From contig OZ020267.1 of the NCBI GenBank assembly GCA_963971225.1, forward strand, positions 4,402,001 to 4,466,000: a DNA stretch of 64,000 nucleotides, written 5' to 3'. The DNA is from Melieria omissa (lineage: Eukaryota; Arthropoda; Insecta; Diptera; Ulidiidae). The translations under genes and the position numbers were made by a program. Of this stretch, positions 10,333 through 22,447 are shown in pieces. Numbering within the stretch: the stretch's first letter is position 1; each line of letters starts with the position of its first letter. The notes under the pieces were generated by a model, which was not told where the DNA came from, did no database searches, and saw nothing but the letters and a program-made list of their open reading frames with translations.

Positions 10333-11042
10333 GGGGCCCGAACACTGTAAACTGCGATTTTTCATATGTTTTTTATTTTATTTATTAAAAAAAAACGGAC
10401 GTTCCGATTTACATGAAACTTTACACATATGTTAATAAATGTTTAGATTACCTTTTTTACTACCTTTTTTAATTCGATTTGCCCCTTTCAAAACTTAAAA
10501 CGCGATTATCTCGAAACCATGTTTTTTGACCGCGTTGACAGCATAACTGAAAAAGTTTTTATCCGATCGACCTGATTCAAATTGTATTCTATTCAGGAAT
10601 AGTGTCGCTTCTGCTCGACGTAGCCGTTTTTCGATATATGCCAAACTTTTTTTTTTATAAATAATTTAGTGCAAAATTTTACGCGAAAAAAAAAACTTTT
10701 TCTTCAAACAGCCGCCATTTTTTTTCTAATCAATATTTTTAAAATCCCCTACGTCAAACAGTAGCCAGTAATGTATATTTCAAGAATCTTTTTTGTTTTT
10801 TGCTCTAGGAGGCGTTATGCTGATTTGCTGTCAACGCGACAAGGGTCATTTTAAAAAGACGACATTTTGGATCAGCTACAGAATACAAACATGGCCGCCA
10901 AAAAAAAAAAAAATATTGTTTTCGATAATCTAAACATTTATTAACATATGTGTAAAGTTTCATGTAAATCGGAACGTCCGTTTTTTTTAATAAATAAAAT
11001 AAAAAACATATGAAAAATCGCAGTTTACAGTGTTCGGGCCCC
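10333..11042. mobile_element. TTAA-bounded element 1 with 118-bp terminal inverted repeats (710 bp)
   Basis: Exact TTAA duplications flank the element (10329-10332 and 11043-11046). The ends are nearly perfect inverted repeats: 10333-10450 pairs with 10926-11042, differing essentially by one A in a poly-A run. They begin GGGGCCCGAACACTG. The interior holds TCTCGAAACCA and a CCGCCATTTT...TTTCTAATCAA block that is also found in the element at 59896-60629. No transposase is encoded. The TTAA target points to the piggyBac superfamily; the G-rich tip differs from the classic CCC tip, so the superfamily is inference. The near identity of the repeats suggests a fairly recent insertion or gene conversion between arms. 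Confidence 0.8.
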
Positions 11043-11046
11043 TTAA

Positions 11047-11217
11047 AGTGGACTTATTACATTTATTCGTTTTCACTTCATGGTCGGTGTTTTATTTAAA
11101 GTTTTGTTGAATTTCATTCCACTATTACAACCTGTACGATTGGACATATGGACGAACGAATATAAGGATGGACATACAGATAGACACAAAGACGCTTCGC
11201 TAATGTTACATTTGGAC
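11047..11217. other. Short spacer between two TTAA elements
   Basis: The 171 bp between the two elements are unremarkable, with several GGACATA/GGACGAACG words near 11142-11180. No gene is seen. Confidence 0.5.
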
Positions 11218-11221
11218 TTAA

Positions 11222-11942
11222 GGGGGTCTTCTACCTTGTTGGTTCAAAAAAATCGATTTTATTTTTTTTGCAGTTTTGTGGCCTAGAAGGTACTAGAAAT
11301 ATAATATTCAAAGGGTATAACCGAAATCTTATTATTTCGGGGTTTTTAGAGTCATCGAATATAGCTCCGCATGCTGTTATCGCAGCGCTCATCGCCACTT
11401 TAAATGCAATTTCCCAAAAGTTGTGTTTTTGCAACTGGTTGGCAAGATATCTCGAGAACTAATTGATCAATTAACTAAAGTGATATATCAAAATTTGCGG
11501 AAAACATGTGGCTATCGTTTGACACGAGCTGTTTAGATTTTTTTCATTTTAACGATTTTTACAGCTATTCTTGACCTTGAAAACGTAGACATTTTTGTTT
11601 GTTTGTTGCCTGTTTCGTGAAATTTTGGAATTTTTCAAAAACCTCGTGTCAAACGATAGCCAAAGTCATAAAGAAACTAAATCATTTTGGTTTTTTTGTT
11701 TCAGACGACTTTCATGGGCTGAATCGTGACAACCGTTTTAGTATAAATTTTTCGTAAGGGACATTTCAAGGTCAAATCACGGTCAAACTAGAGACAGTAA
11801 AATTTCAGAAAAATTAATGTTGGAAGTATAGAAATAAACGAATTCAATGCAAAAAACCGAACCTTGATTGCATTATTGGTTCCCCTACAATCTATTGTCA
11901 AAAAACAGTATCAAAAACGAGGCCACAAGGTAGAAGACCCCC
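11222..11942. mobile_element. TTAA-bounded element 2 (721 bp)
   Basis: TTAA flanks both ends (11218-11221, 11943-11946). Terminal inverted repeats of about 20 bp begin GGGGGTCTTCTACCTTGT on both strands. Inside is a second, perfect 20-bp inverted pair, TGGCTATCGTTTGACACGAG at 11509-11528 and its complement at 11643-11662. No transposase is encoded. Length, TTAA target and poly-G tip match the elements at 10333 and 59896, so they form one structural family even though interiors differ. Confidence 0.8.
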
Positions 11943-11946
11943 TTAA

Positions 11947-14900
11947 CCTTCCTATGGGATCCATGATAAAGCACATCTTCTACACACTTGCACCACTGTA
12001 CAGTAGGTTCAAAAAAATTAGAGCTAAAGCAAGAAAATAACTTCGCTTTTCAAATCAGCAGATTCTCATTTCATAAAACAACAAAATTTCAACAAATTTG
12101 AACCATTCCTTTATTTTTGCTGTTCTGTTGTATGGATACAGAACATTGGGCGCTGAAGGGAGGCGGAAGAGTCCCGTCGCTGCATTTCAATTTCGCATCG
12201 ATGCCTCGTCAGCGCTGCTAGTGGCCATCGCTGCAATAACCAGTAGCCAAGTTAAAACAACAACAATAAAACAACAAATTACAACAACAACAACAAATGC
12301 ATGAAACTTGCATTTGTTGTATTTTGTGCATAAATTTCACTTTTGCTATATGCAACACGCTCGACCGGCGCGGCGCTTTGCCGCTTTCCCCGCTTCTTCC
12401 GTCAGTGCAGCATTTATTTTTAAATGTTACGCGCAACGTTTGCGTTAAATAAATTTCGACGCCATTTTTAGTTTTTTGTGCGTTTTTATTTTTCTCTGCA
12501 GTGCGCCGGCCGTTCATGCGCATGTCGAGTGCACGTACTTGTTGTTGCACGCCCTATGTTCCTGTCTATTTGTTTAATTTTTTTTTTTTTTGCAACACTG
12601 TCGATTTTTAATATTTCGCATTTTATGCATTTATATTGTAGTTGTTGTAGTTGTTGTAATTGCAATTTGTATTTGCATGCGCGTTGTAATTGGCTGCGGC
12701 GCACCAAGGCGGACGCAGCCAGTGTTTTTCGTTGACGACATTGTCCTGCGTGGAGCGTTTTTATACATACAACACCATGTATGTATGTGTATATGTGAGT
12801 GTGTTGCGCTTCATATCATTGGGCGCGCATAAAATTTGCATAATTAAAAATTGTTTTCATGCAGCAAACGGCGCCGTTCGAAACGCAGCGTTTTGCTCTA
12901 AATGAGTTATAACGCCGCCGCGCAATGTCGTAAGTTAATTTCATTCAGTTCGACTTATTTATGGCCTGTCGCTGTGGATTGTAAATCAATGGAAGCATGT
13001 GCAGAATTCAATTACGTTTCCATTGTGCCGCCGCTACACGGGAGCGTTTTGCAAAATATGAAAAAATCATATAAACAATTTTAATTGTGGATATTTTATT
13101 GGGTTCCATTCAACTTTTATTGGCATTTTTTTAAATTTATTTATAGCCATTTATGGCATTTTTGCATTCCTATTCAATAAACCTTCATTCATTAATACAA
13201 AATTTTTATAGAGTAAAGAGGGGTAATGTGGCACTGGATTGTTAAAGGTTTTAATTACTTTTAATTGTAATTTATTAACAACAAATTAATTTAATTCAAA
13301 TACTAAGTGTTTTAAAATTAAATTCAGTTTCAGTTGCCTTTTATGAAATTTTTGTAAATATATACAAATTATATTCCAAAAATCGAAGAGGCCACATTCA
13401 TTGTTCTTCAACTGCCACACGTTTTTATGAATTTCATTATTATTAATTTTTGCTTTTTGTTTTTGCAAAATACTTGAAGGTTGTAATTTTGCAAAGTGCT
13501 GTGCTCGTACATTTCGCTTTCGAGAACTTGCAGTCAGTGCTGCGTCCTGTTCGAAATTGATAGGACAGCGAACAGCGAGGAGCCAGAAGCCGACAGTCGA
13601 CAGCCGAAAGCTGGAAATATTATGCTCAGCGCCAATTACGAAAAGTGCACATAACCATTAGCAAAAATTTAGTACTGACCGGCGAATGCGAGGCTGCTGC
13701 TCGGCCCTTGTTGCACGCACGCACGCACTGGGCAACTGTGCTGCACGATGTGCGCTAATTTTGGGTGTTGCTGCAACGCAGCACCCGAGCAATTTCGCTA
13801 ATCTTTACTTGGAGACTCATTATGCGTTTTTGCAATATTTATGCGCGCAATTTGGCAACCGAATTGACGCTGCAACGGAACAATTGCGCCGGCCGTCGCT
13901 TGCAGTCGCAGAATAATGGCTGCAGCGGGAATGCTGCCAACAGTAGTTGGCTGCAAGTGCACCGATGCCGAAGCCGATGCGAGTTGGTCGTATGAAATAT
14001 TTTTGGCCAACTGAATTTATGAATTTATGACAAAAGTTGGCAGTCGGCGGGTGCTTGAAAATGCTTGAAAAATTTCACAAATGTTCATAAATAAGAGACA
14101 ATTTTAGTGTTAATAAATTTGGTTGCAAAATGATTAAAATTAGTGGAAATGTGAACAGAAATGTATAAGTAAACTGTATTCCTTCATATTATGAATACTT
14201 GAATGCTGACTATTCCAACTCAATCAGAGGACTTAACAAAAACTTTGAATTCATATAAAACTTTAACCATTTGACTCAAACTTCAAACTTGTGTGTTTAT
14301 ATAAATTTGTTTGCTGTATGGTTCGTGGTTTTCCGAACATTTTCGCCTAAGACCGTTTAAGCGTTTTCGTCAGTGGAAGTGGAAGCGGAAAACCGATGCT
14401 GTTGTATGCTAAATTATTGGTTTGCCGTGGGGTGTCCTTTTAAATCCGACACATTAACGTCACAGCCTAAAATCCAACTCACAAATCACACCAGTCAACC
14501 CTTTCGGCAAAGTGTCGGCATGGATGTTGTGGCGTTTGAGGCGCAAAGCGCCCATGAATCCTGTTTAATTGCAGACACGGTGAAGGGCGCTTGCACTAAA
14601 GCACTTTTCACAATGTTAACAGAGGTGCACTGCAGACAACTGAGTGAAGGGTACGAATCTGAAGACTGCCCACAGTACTTGAAGATATCTATAAAGTTGT
14701 TGGATCAAATTTTAATTATTTGCAAGTTTTACTGTCGTAGGGTCCTAGGTAGGAATAGGTCAAGGGGAGAAGCAGGTAGGATGAAAAGTAGGAATAGGTC
14801 CAGGAGCGAAGGCAGGTGGAACTAGTAGTTGGGATTGGCCCCATTTATGAAAGCTGAAGACTCCAGCTACGTTTTAAGGATTTATTAATCAAGGCAAAAG

Positions 14901-15904
14901 TTATGTATCCTTTCTAGTCCAATATTATATTTTTTTTTTGGATTTGACAAAATTAAGCAAGAATGATCAGTTGCAATCACACAACCAACACGTGGTTTCC
15001 TTTCGATAAATAAGTGTTGATCAAAATTGTTAGTCCACAGGAAGATAAAACCATCCAAGTGTAGTTAAATTTCCCATCAGTTAACTACTAACCACGTTTG
15101 TTTAATGGGTTCCAAAGTCTTTCTACACTCCTCCTTTTCAAATGCCATTGTACGTCCTTGCGTATATTTTACGATACGTGGCCATGGCCATCGTACAAAT
15201 TAAACATTCATATGGACTTTGTGAGCTTAAAATTTCCACATGTTCCCCTTTTTACACGCACTGCAACATAACAACCCACACGCACACACACACACACACA
15301 CAGTCAGGCATCGCTATAGGTTGGCATCCTTTTATGCACAAACACACACACAGAGCACACACATCCTTTTGTAATCCTTTTGACCATTTTATAATGTGTA
15401 TATAGCGGTTTAGTGCGCCCCGGGGACCCATTGCCGTGCGCAGCCAACAAACAATTTTATCATTTTTAATCATCAACGTGGATGATATTTGGATATTTTG
15501 CTCTCGCTAACTTTGCTGCTCGTCGACATAGTCGGATTAAAAAGGCATATTAAGTTATTATCGACGGTGGGACGATGTCGGCGGACGCTGGCCACACAGT
15601 CACACTGTTCTATGGCAGTGATGGGGCGGTTTGTATGAGTTGCTTGATTGTTGGTTTTAACCACTTTTCTGCCTTGTTTGCTGGTGTCGGTGTGGCAATG
15701 GATCCATTTTGAATCTGAACAATTCTCCCAAAATTCAACCCTCTGAAATTTATGAGGCAATTTTCCGGCCTTAAAGCTGTAAAGTAATTGGGAACGTTTG
15801 GGAAGTTTGAAAGTTTCTTAGATTTTATAAATGAAATTATTTTCCAGGCTTTAGTATGTGGAATACAAATACAGACACAACATTTATGAAGCAATATTCG
15901 AGCT
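11947..15904. other. Unique-looking non-coding block
   Basis: Mixed-composition DNA with CAA/GTT tracts near 12255-12300 and 12630-12660. There are GC-richer islands at 12350-12400, 13500-13620 and 13680-13980, and a purine-rich stretch at 14740-14822 with repeated AGGTAGGAATAGGTC-like words. The longest frame (14373-14825) opens at GTG; its first ATG is at about 14409. It shows no recognisable domain. No transposon ends were found. Confidence 0.5.
15283..15302. repeat. (CA)10 microsatellite
   Basis: An uninterrupted dinucleotide tract, followed by a looser CA-rich patch at 15340-15365. Confidence 0.95.
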
Positions 15905-16056
15905 ACAGAAAAGATGAGTAGATGCAGTGATCGATGACCTCAATGAACGTGAAAAACTGGTGGCGCTTAGCAGCGGATCGAGAAATCTGGAGGAAGATAG
16001 TTGCGAAAGCAGTGGTTCATCCAGGACTGTGATGCTAAGAAGAAGAAGACGATTCG
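15905..16056 (+). pseudogene. Non-LTR retrotransposon 3' tail fragment
   Basis: Across two frames the translation gives a DDLNE-like stretch followed by NWWRLAADREIW and HPGL. That resembles the end of reverse-transcriptase polyproteins of insect non-LTR retrotransposons, where W-R-x-L-A-x-D-R-x-x-W precedes a short terminal stretch. It ends in an AAGAAGAAGAAG tail, as does the fragment at 55915. A frame change and stops make it a dead 5'-truncated copy. The clade is not assigned. Confidence 0.45.
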
Positions 16057-16119
16057 GGCTAAGGACTGTTTTAGACTGGAATTTTCGAATCGGTCCATGC
16101 CGTACCCACACCAACAGTC

Positions 16120-16500
16120 TAACTTTATTGGTTCGAAAGTTATTTAAAAAAAGGCGGAAACTGTAATTTTAATAAAGTACAAAAATTATAATTTATTTGA
16201 GTGTGAGTATTTAAAATAATGAAAAGATACAAAATCAATTAAGCAAGAATAATGAAATTTTGACACGTGATCAAGGACATTTTGGGTTCTTACATACTTA
16301 CTTTTCAAGAAAATAATATGTAAATTTTCAAGGATATAAAGGATTAAAATTTTCAAAGGACCTTTTTCATATCCTTTTTTCACAAATAGATAAAAAATCA
16401 ATTTTATTTAGATTCTTGAGCCTGTCCTCTTTCATTTGATGTACATACCACCGAATTCGAATGAGGTTAAGTATTTTTTATATTTTTGTATTTTTATAAA
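16120..16500 (-). repeat. Interspersed AT-rich repeat, family B copy 1
   Basis: This is the inverted counterpart of 25930-26436. Shared words include AACTTTATTGGTTCGAAA, AAGCAAGAATAATGAA, TTGACACGTGATCA, AAGGACCTTTTTCATATCC and TCTTTCATTTGAT. Non-coding. The TTTCATTTGAT word links it to family A and to the repeats at 18516 and 61345. Confidence 0.75.
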
Positions 16501-16562
16501 ATTGGTGGCCGGTATTGACATCGAAGAGTTGATTGGTTGGTAAAGTCGCATACTAATCAAAA

Positions 16563-16960
16563 GAAACCTTTGGTTCTGAATGACTCTTCAAATTGTTATC
16601 CATTCGATTTTTCAATTAGCCTGAAGACCTCGATGAGGAATCTTAGAGTCAACGGTTGACCCGCGAGATCTCTAATAACTCAAACAAAATCAAGTAATGG
16701 ATATCATGCGAACTGAAGCTCTCTACGAAGCTTCTTTATGAAACAATATTCGGGCAATCCAATCGGCAAATGCCGTCGACACCTTTGGTGCTGAATGATT
16801 CTTAAAATTGTTATTCATTCGAATGGTCGAATTGTTATTCTTCTGTTAGCCTGAAGACCCCAATCATGAATCTTAGAGTCAACGGTTGAACAACGAACTC
16901 TCTAGTAACTAAAAAAAAAATCAAGTAATGTATATCATGCGAACTGAAGCTCTCTACGTT
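16563..16960. repeat. Tandem duplication, period about 232 bp
   Basis: Two units share CCTTTGGT-CTGAATGA-TCTT, GCCTGAAGACC, GAATCTTAGAGTCAACGG and ATATCATGCGAACTGAAG in the same order, offset by about 232 bp. The units have diverged by substitutions. No protein is evident; the element of origin is unknown. Confidence 0.8.
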
Positions 16961-18103
16961 CAATTTCCTCAAATTAAAATATTTCTCCGAATATTTTTGT
17001 GGTTAAAAAAAATTCCATCCGATTCACAAAAAATCCATATCAAAAATTTAACAAAAAACTCGCCATTGCCAAAATGATTGTTTTCTTCGAACCTTAAGTT
17101 TTAAATCACTGTTTGCAATACTTTCGATATCGGTGTGCAATATCTGCAACTTTTTTCCCTTGAGTTAAGCTCAGTTTTTGTTTCATTCTGCGGCGTAGAA
17201 GAAAAATCAACAAAAGACGGTCAACAAATTCTTTTGTCAACTACTGAAAAATTCATGAAATTCAAACTATTTTGACTTTCAAATGTCAGCAACGCAATGC
17301 GAACAATGGTGGCTGCTCTGGGCTGCTTTGCTTTGGTCCTTGGCGGGAGCAACAAAACCACCACTTGGCATTTTTTCGTGCACTGCAAATTGTTTCTCGC
17401 AACAGCAAAAGAAAAAGCCATCACAAAAGAATCTACCCGCTGTTGGGTCGCTGGTGTTTGCCGCTCATGGTTAATGCATGATTTAATGTAATTTTGCTTT
17501 TCGCACGCGTTCCGACTGCTGTGTCGCCGGTCTCCGTTTGCGGCTGCTGACAATACCAAAGCCAATGTCGATGGCAATGGCGATGACGATGCGCGTCGAC
17601 AACAATGCGCATCCGCCCCTCGGCATTGTTTTTTGGCAACGCATCAACACACCATTCCGCGCCATTGCAACATCATTTGGCCATTTCGCAAATTTCCATT
17701 AATGGTCATGTCCTTGGCGGCAAATTGAAATCATTGGTTTTGCACTGAACTTGTCGCAAAATTCCTTTGCCGCCGGTGTTTTCTCTTTTTTTTGAATGCC
17801 TTTTCAGTTTTTGGCGGAATATTTTTCGTTTGATGTTGTGACGATGTGAATGTGATTAATTTTAGTTAGACGAAAATTTGTTAAAGTAGTAATCGTAAGT
17901 ATGGAACTCAAGAAGGATAGTTCAAGTAAGCAACAACAAATTTTTCTTCAGTTTTAGGTTGTTGTATCCCTGTTAGATCTTATTGTCATAATTCGATATG
18001 CTGAGAGTGAACCAAGAAATTAATATGTAAAAAAGTTCCAAATTTGTTTTTTAAATTTGTTATTATTTTTAGCTGTTTTTTCATGACTTTCTCACTTGGA
18101 CTA
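16961..18103. other. Non-coding stretch with a GC-richer island
   Basis: The island at 17280-17660 is open in several frames on both strands at once (up to 118 codons), which argues against any single frame being real. No domain is recognisable. The flanks are AT-rich. Confidence 0.5.
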
Positions 18104-18450
18104 CTACCTACTCGACAAGAAAACTGCTCCTAAAAATAAAAGTATTTTTTAGACTAATCTTTGGCAGCTGAATACGAAACTGAAAATCAAAAAATTTTCT
18201 TAAAAAGCGTTTTCGAAAATCTTCGAAAAACACGTTTTTTCCCTCTTATTTCAGTTATGAACACATATCTCGGAAACCAACCATTCGACTAACACAAATG
18301 GCCCGTCATTTAAAAGGTAATTAACTAACCTATCGATATATAGATTATCCAAATCAGATGAGATTGATGAGGAAGTTACTGACGATAAAAGTTGAAAAAA
18401 AATTAATTTGTTTACCATTTTAAAAAATTATATATTTTCGAATGATTTTT
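18104..18450 (-). repeat. Interspersed repeat, family C copy 1
   Basis: Inverted counterpart of 52535-52900. Shared words: TTTTTTAGACTAATC, TGAAAATCAAAAAATTTTC, AAAAACACGTTTTTTCCC, CCAACCATTCGACTAACAC, CAAATCAGATGAGATT. It is non-coding. Confidence 0.75.
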
Positions 18451-18515
18451 TTTATAGATAAAATAAATGATCTCCTCTGGCTTTAAAATCTAAGATCAAA
18501 GATATATTATTTTTG

Positions 18516-18880
18516 CAAACATTAAGCCTAACATCAATTGAATCGAAAGAAAAATTACAAAGTTATAAAGCACGAAGTGAAAACACCAACTTTTTATTTA
18601 TTATACCGTGGGAACAAATTTTTCTATTTTTCTGATATCCATCCAAATTTTGATATCGACGTGAAACTAGAGATCATTTATAGTATTCTGGCATAGTCAG
18701 TTTTTCATTTTCTGACTCAAAGTCCTTTTCAAAGGCCTTTAAAATTTGAAGGACATGCACAATTTAAATATTTTTCCAAATATTTGCGGTTGTACAATGA
18801 TGAAGATATGTGTACCACATGACAGAGGAAATTGTCTTCTTTTCACTAAATTTTGTATTTCGAACTTAAGTCTACGGTTA
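18516..18880 (+). repeat. Interspersed repeat, family D copy 1
   Basis: Matches 61345-61705 in the same orientation: AAATTACAAAGTTAT, GTGAAAACACCAACTTT, GTGAAACTAGAG, TAGTATTC-GGCATAGTCA, AAAGTCCTTTTCAAAGG, TTGCGGTTGTACA-TGATGA. It contains a near-palindrome around AAAGTCCTTTT-AAAGG. Non-coding; distantly related to family A through a shared ATGAAGATATG-GTA-CA core. Confidence 0.75.
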
Positions 18881-20630
18881 AGTTCCTTAAGCTTAGCAAA
18901 TTATTGTACTCAATGCTAACAGGAAGCGAACCCTGCATTGCTCTTCGCGTTTCCGCTTCATGTCTCTCAAAGTTAAAAGATTACCCACAAGTTTCTGAAC
19001 TCTTCAGCTTCTGAGATTAGGTTTGAAATCTGGTTGTCCCAAAAAATTTTACAAATTGCAAGTTAAAAATAAACAAAAAAAAATCCTCTATATTACTTGG
19101 ACAAAGTTTTAAATAGGCAAAACAACTCATTAACAAACCGAGAGAATAACATTTCTTCCTGTTCAGCTGCATTGGAGAAATCTATTTTTGATTTTGTGTC
19201 CAAAACCAACTAAATCCAAGTTATCTGCGCATAATTGCTCCCACTTCCCGTTGTCATAACGTCAACTTTTATGATTCGAACACATCTCATGTTATCTGTC
19301 TCGCTGTCTGTCGCTGTCGCTGAATTTGTTTCTGACTCACACACACAGTTAACCCCGAAATGCATAAATTCAGCGCTAAAACTGACAAAAAATCACAACC
19401 AAGCAGAAACTTTAACCGCAAACTGTAAGACACCGCCCCGTCGTCTGCCTCGGCTGCCGGCGAACGGCGCAGCGCAGCGTGTGTTGCCGCAGCAGTAACT
19501 GCGTGCGACGGACGGCCCGTATGCGAAAAGTTGCTTAATTTAATGTTATTTGCATTTTAGCAAATAAAGAATTTTGTGTCTTAATCTTTTGACTTGGTCC
19601 CAGGCGCTTTGAATGCGACGCAACGGCGCAACGTTGCGTTGCTGGTCGCTGTGTTGCTGGCCTCTGGGTTTTGGTTTTTGGCTTTTGTTCAATATGCATT
19701 GTTGTTGTTGTTGTTGTTGTACACTATGGCCATTTCAAATATTTATGTGCACACTGTGCGTTTTCTGAATGCAAGTTTCAGACGAAAAAAACGTGCAGCG
19801 GCCCAACAGCGAATGCACAACGCAACGAGGATGCTGCACACACACACGCGCGCACATATTTCAATTTGTGTTTGTGTATGCGAGCGAATGGAAAAGCATT
19901 TAAATTTATTTCTTCATTTGCATATTTTAAGGAGTACGCGGCGAAATTTATTCGCTTCGCTCAATATTCATTGTTGCCGATACTGTGGCAACATTACAGG
20001 GCAGCAGCAGCAGCAGCACTTAAAGCGCTGACTGCGGGCCCTTGATGAAACTTTATGGGGCGCTGCGCCTTAAGCGGCGATAGTAGTGCAGGACTAGCAG
20101 ACACTTTTGGTAACTCGCTGCCGGTTCTTATTTCACATAAACATTTTCTGTGACATTGCAATTGTGCGCAATCAGCAAAATTGCAACGCTGCGCTGCTGC
20201 GCTGTCGGCGCTCGTAAATTCAACTCTTTTCGTCGTAACTTTGAAGATGTTTTAATTAAATTAAAATTTCGCGTTGTGCCGCCGCACGTAGAGTCACACT
20301 GCGTCGACTGTTGCTCGCTTCCTGCCCAACAACAAAAACATTCAAAGCACTAAACGAAACAACAATAAACACCGTCACAGGGACAGCGCCAACGTTTTAT
20401 TGTCGTTTTATCTGATCGCCAAGAGAACTGAGCCGCCGTGTGGCCTTGTCGCGCATACAACTTTGTGTTAATGGATTTTGCTGATTTTGTAGCTAGTTGC
20501 AAAAAAGGGGAAGTGGAGAATGTTTGGAGGTTATCGAACAACGGAGCACAAACGAATTAACAATATTAGCTGAAATGTTAGGTTTATTTTGTTTGGTTTT
20601 GCATAAGTCGGCAATCGATCAAAACCGAGT
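18881..20630. other. Unique-looking non-coding block
   Basis: Contains a (GTT) tract at 19699-19719 and a (GCA) tract at 20001-20018. The longest frame (145 codons, 19594-20031, opening at TTG) owes its leucine run to the GTT tract and overlaps another open frame, so I do not accept it. No transposon ends seen. Confidence 0.5.
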
Positions 20631-21206
20631 TTGAACATAAAAGTTTTTTTATTTTAAAGTTTTATAAATTCATACTTTTGAAAGTTTCTAAACTCATTAA
20701 ATTAAATTTTAAAGTTTTCTATTTTCAATTTTTTATAAATTCATATTTTTTTAATTTCTGAAATTCAATTGTAATCAAGAATTTTTAACTTTAAGAATTT
20801 TAATGAATTTTAAGAATTAAAAAAAACAAATTTTCTATTTTAATTTTTTATAGTCATACTTTTGAAATTTTTTAATTTCATTAAATTACATTTTAAAGTT
20901 TTCTTTTCTCATTTTTTTTTAATTAATTTTTTTTTAATTTCTGAATTTCAATTGTAATTAACCATATTTAACTAAAAGCAAGTAAAAGTGCTTTAGTCCG
21001 AAGTTGAACATATAAGTTTTCTATTTAAAATTTTTATAAATTCATATTTTTGAAATTTTTTCATTTCATTAAATTAAGTTTTAAGGTTTTCTAGTTTCAA
21101 TTTTTTTAAATTCATATCTTTGAAATTTCTAAATTTCAATTGTAATTAACCGTATTTTACTCAAAGCAAGTAAGAGTGCTTCATTCAGTCTGTAATATTA
21201 TTTCCT
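20631..21206. repeat. Diverged tandem array (about 190-bp units) interrupted by mariner
   Basis: Three units repeat AAGTTTTCTATTT-CAATTTTT, AAATTCATATTTTTGAAATTT and CAATTGTAATTAACC, followed by AGTAAGAGTGCTTCATTCAGT in the last. TTGAACATA recurs at about 20631 and 21005, two units apart. The closing motif of a unit (ATTAACC through GCTTCATTCAGT) reappears right after the mariner, at 22450-22497. The transposon therefore landed inside the array. Confidence 0.7.
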
Positions 21207-21218
21207 GAATATTTTATA

Positions 21219-22447
21219 CGTAGGCTGCCTTTTATATTTCTTCAATAGGGAAAGTCTAGTACGTTTTTGAAAAATCTGACAGTACCATTGAAAAGTTTGT
21301 CATTTTCTACCATAAACGTGCTTAGAACATTTTGATATTCCAGTGCTATTTGTGTTGTTTTCACTGACACTGATTTTTTACGATTTCCGAAGTGAATTAT
21401 CTCAAGAACAGTGCTTCAATCCACTTCATTCGGCATTTGGTGATGAAGCACCAACCCTCAAAATAATTTATAACTGATTTATCGAATTCAAGCGTGGTCG
21501 CCGTTCGCTCCAAGTCGAATTTCGTGAAGGTCGTCCAAAATCGGTCACTGTGCCAGAAACCATCGATGCTGTGCGTGAACTGATATTGCAAGATCATCAC
21601 GTGACATACCGTGAGATCTTTGGGCATTAGTTCACGGCCGTGCATTAGATATTGCATGAACATTTATCTGTCAGAAAGATTTGTACTCGTTGGATCCCGC
21701 ATAATTTGGCAATCGCTCAAAAAAAGGCTCCTGTCGATTGGTGCAAAGAAATTATGGAAAATTCGATGGCGGTACTTAGAAAGACGTTTTTAAGATCGTG
21801 ACAGGTGACGAATCATGGATATGTGCGTATGAGCCCGAAACAAAACAGCAATCGACCATGTGGTTCTTCCAAGACAAGCCAGATCAAAAAAAAAAGTTGT
21901 TCGCGCACGCAGCAGATCGAAGCAAATGGTCGCCTGTTTCTTCGGCAAAACTGTTCATGTGGCTACTGTACCATTAAAGCTAAATAGAACGGTCAATTCT
22001 GAATGGTACACAACAATTTGTTTGACAGAAGTGTTCAAAGAAATACAGAAAAACAACCACCGACGCAGAATCATTCTTCATCAGAACAATGCGCGTTCTC
22101 ACACATCGGCTCAAACAGCCGCCTATTTGATCGACCAAAGCATCGATTTAAGGGGTCATCCGCCGTAAATCCCTGTTTTGGGACCCAATGACTTCGTATT
22201 CTGCTTGCACATAAAAAAAAGCCGTGGTCAACGATTTTCATCGCCAGAAGATGCTGCTGAACCATTAAAAAACCATGTTTTGGAGATGTCTCAATCGGAG
22301 TGGAAAAAGTGCTTCGAAAATTGGTTTGAGTGCATTCAAAAGTGTATAGATCTTCAAGGAGAATACTTTGAAAGGCAACAAAACCATTTTTGATTATAAC
22401 AAAGTGCATTTTCATCCTTTTTGAAAAAATATAAAAGGAAACCATCG
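21219..22447 (+). mobile_element. Full-length mariner element (1229 bp), inactive
   Basis: TA duplications flank the element (21217-21218, 22448-22449). Terminal inverted repeats of about 22-28 bp match at 17 of the first 22 positions; both include CCTTTTATATTT. The interior is a decayed mariner transposase gene (separate entry). Overall length is normal for mariner (about 1.2-1.3 kb), so this is a complete insertion that died by point mutation and small indels rather than by truncation. It sits inside a tandem repeat array. Confidence 0.88.
21394..22393 (+). pseudogene. mariner transposase pseudogene (DD34D family)
   Basis: Starts with an ELSQEQC-like stretch at 21394; no ATG remains. The N-terminal DNA-binding region follows, with stops at 21475, 21628 and 21646. 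A frameshift near 21788 precedes TGDESW, which holds catalytic Asp 1 (21807-21809). Another shift occurs in the poly-A at about 21890. Catalytic position 2 reads LHQNNARSH, so the expected Asp is Asn (22085-22087). Catalytic Asp 3 is intact in GPNDF (22190-22192), 34 residues further on, the mariner DD34D spacing. A TAA at 22166 replaces the residue after HPP. The C-terminal part (SPEDA, SQSEWKKCFENWF) is well kept to a TGA at 22391. The protein cannot be active. Confidence 0.9.

Noticed and set aside
14373..14825. 150-codon plus-strand frame as a gene
   Set aside because: It opens with GTG; from the first ATG it is shorter, its 3' end is a purine-rich direct repeat, and no domain is recognisable.
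19594..20031. 145-codon frame with a leucine-rich hydrophobic segment
   Set aside because: It opens at TTG rather than ATG, the leucine run comes from a GTT microsatellite, and another register is open over the same bases.
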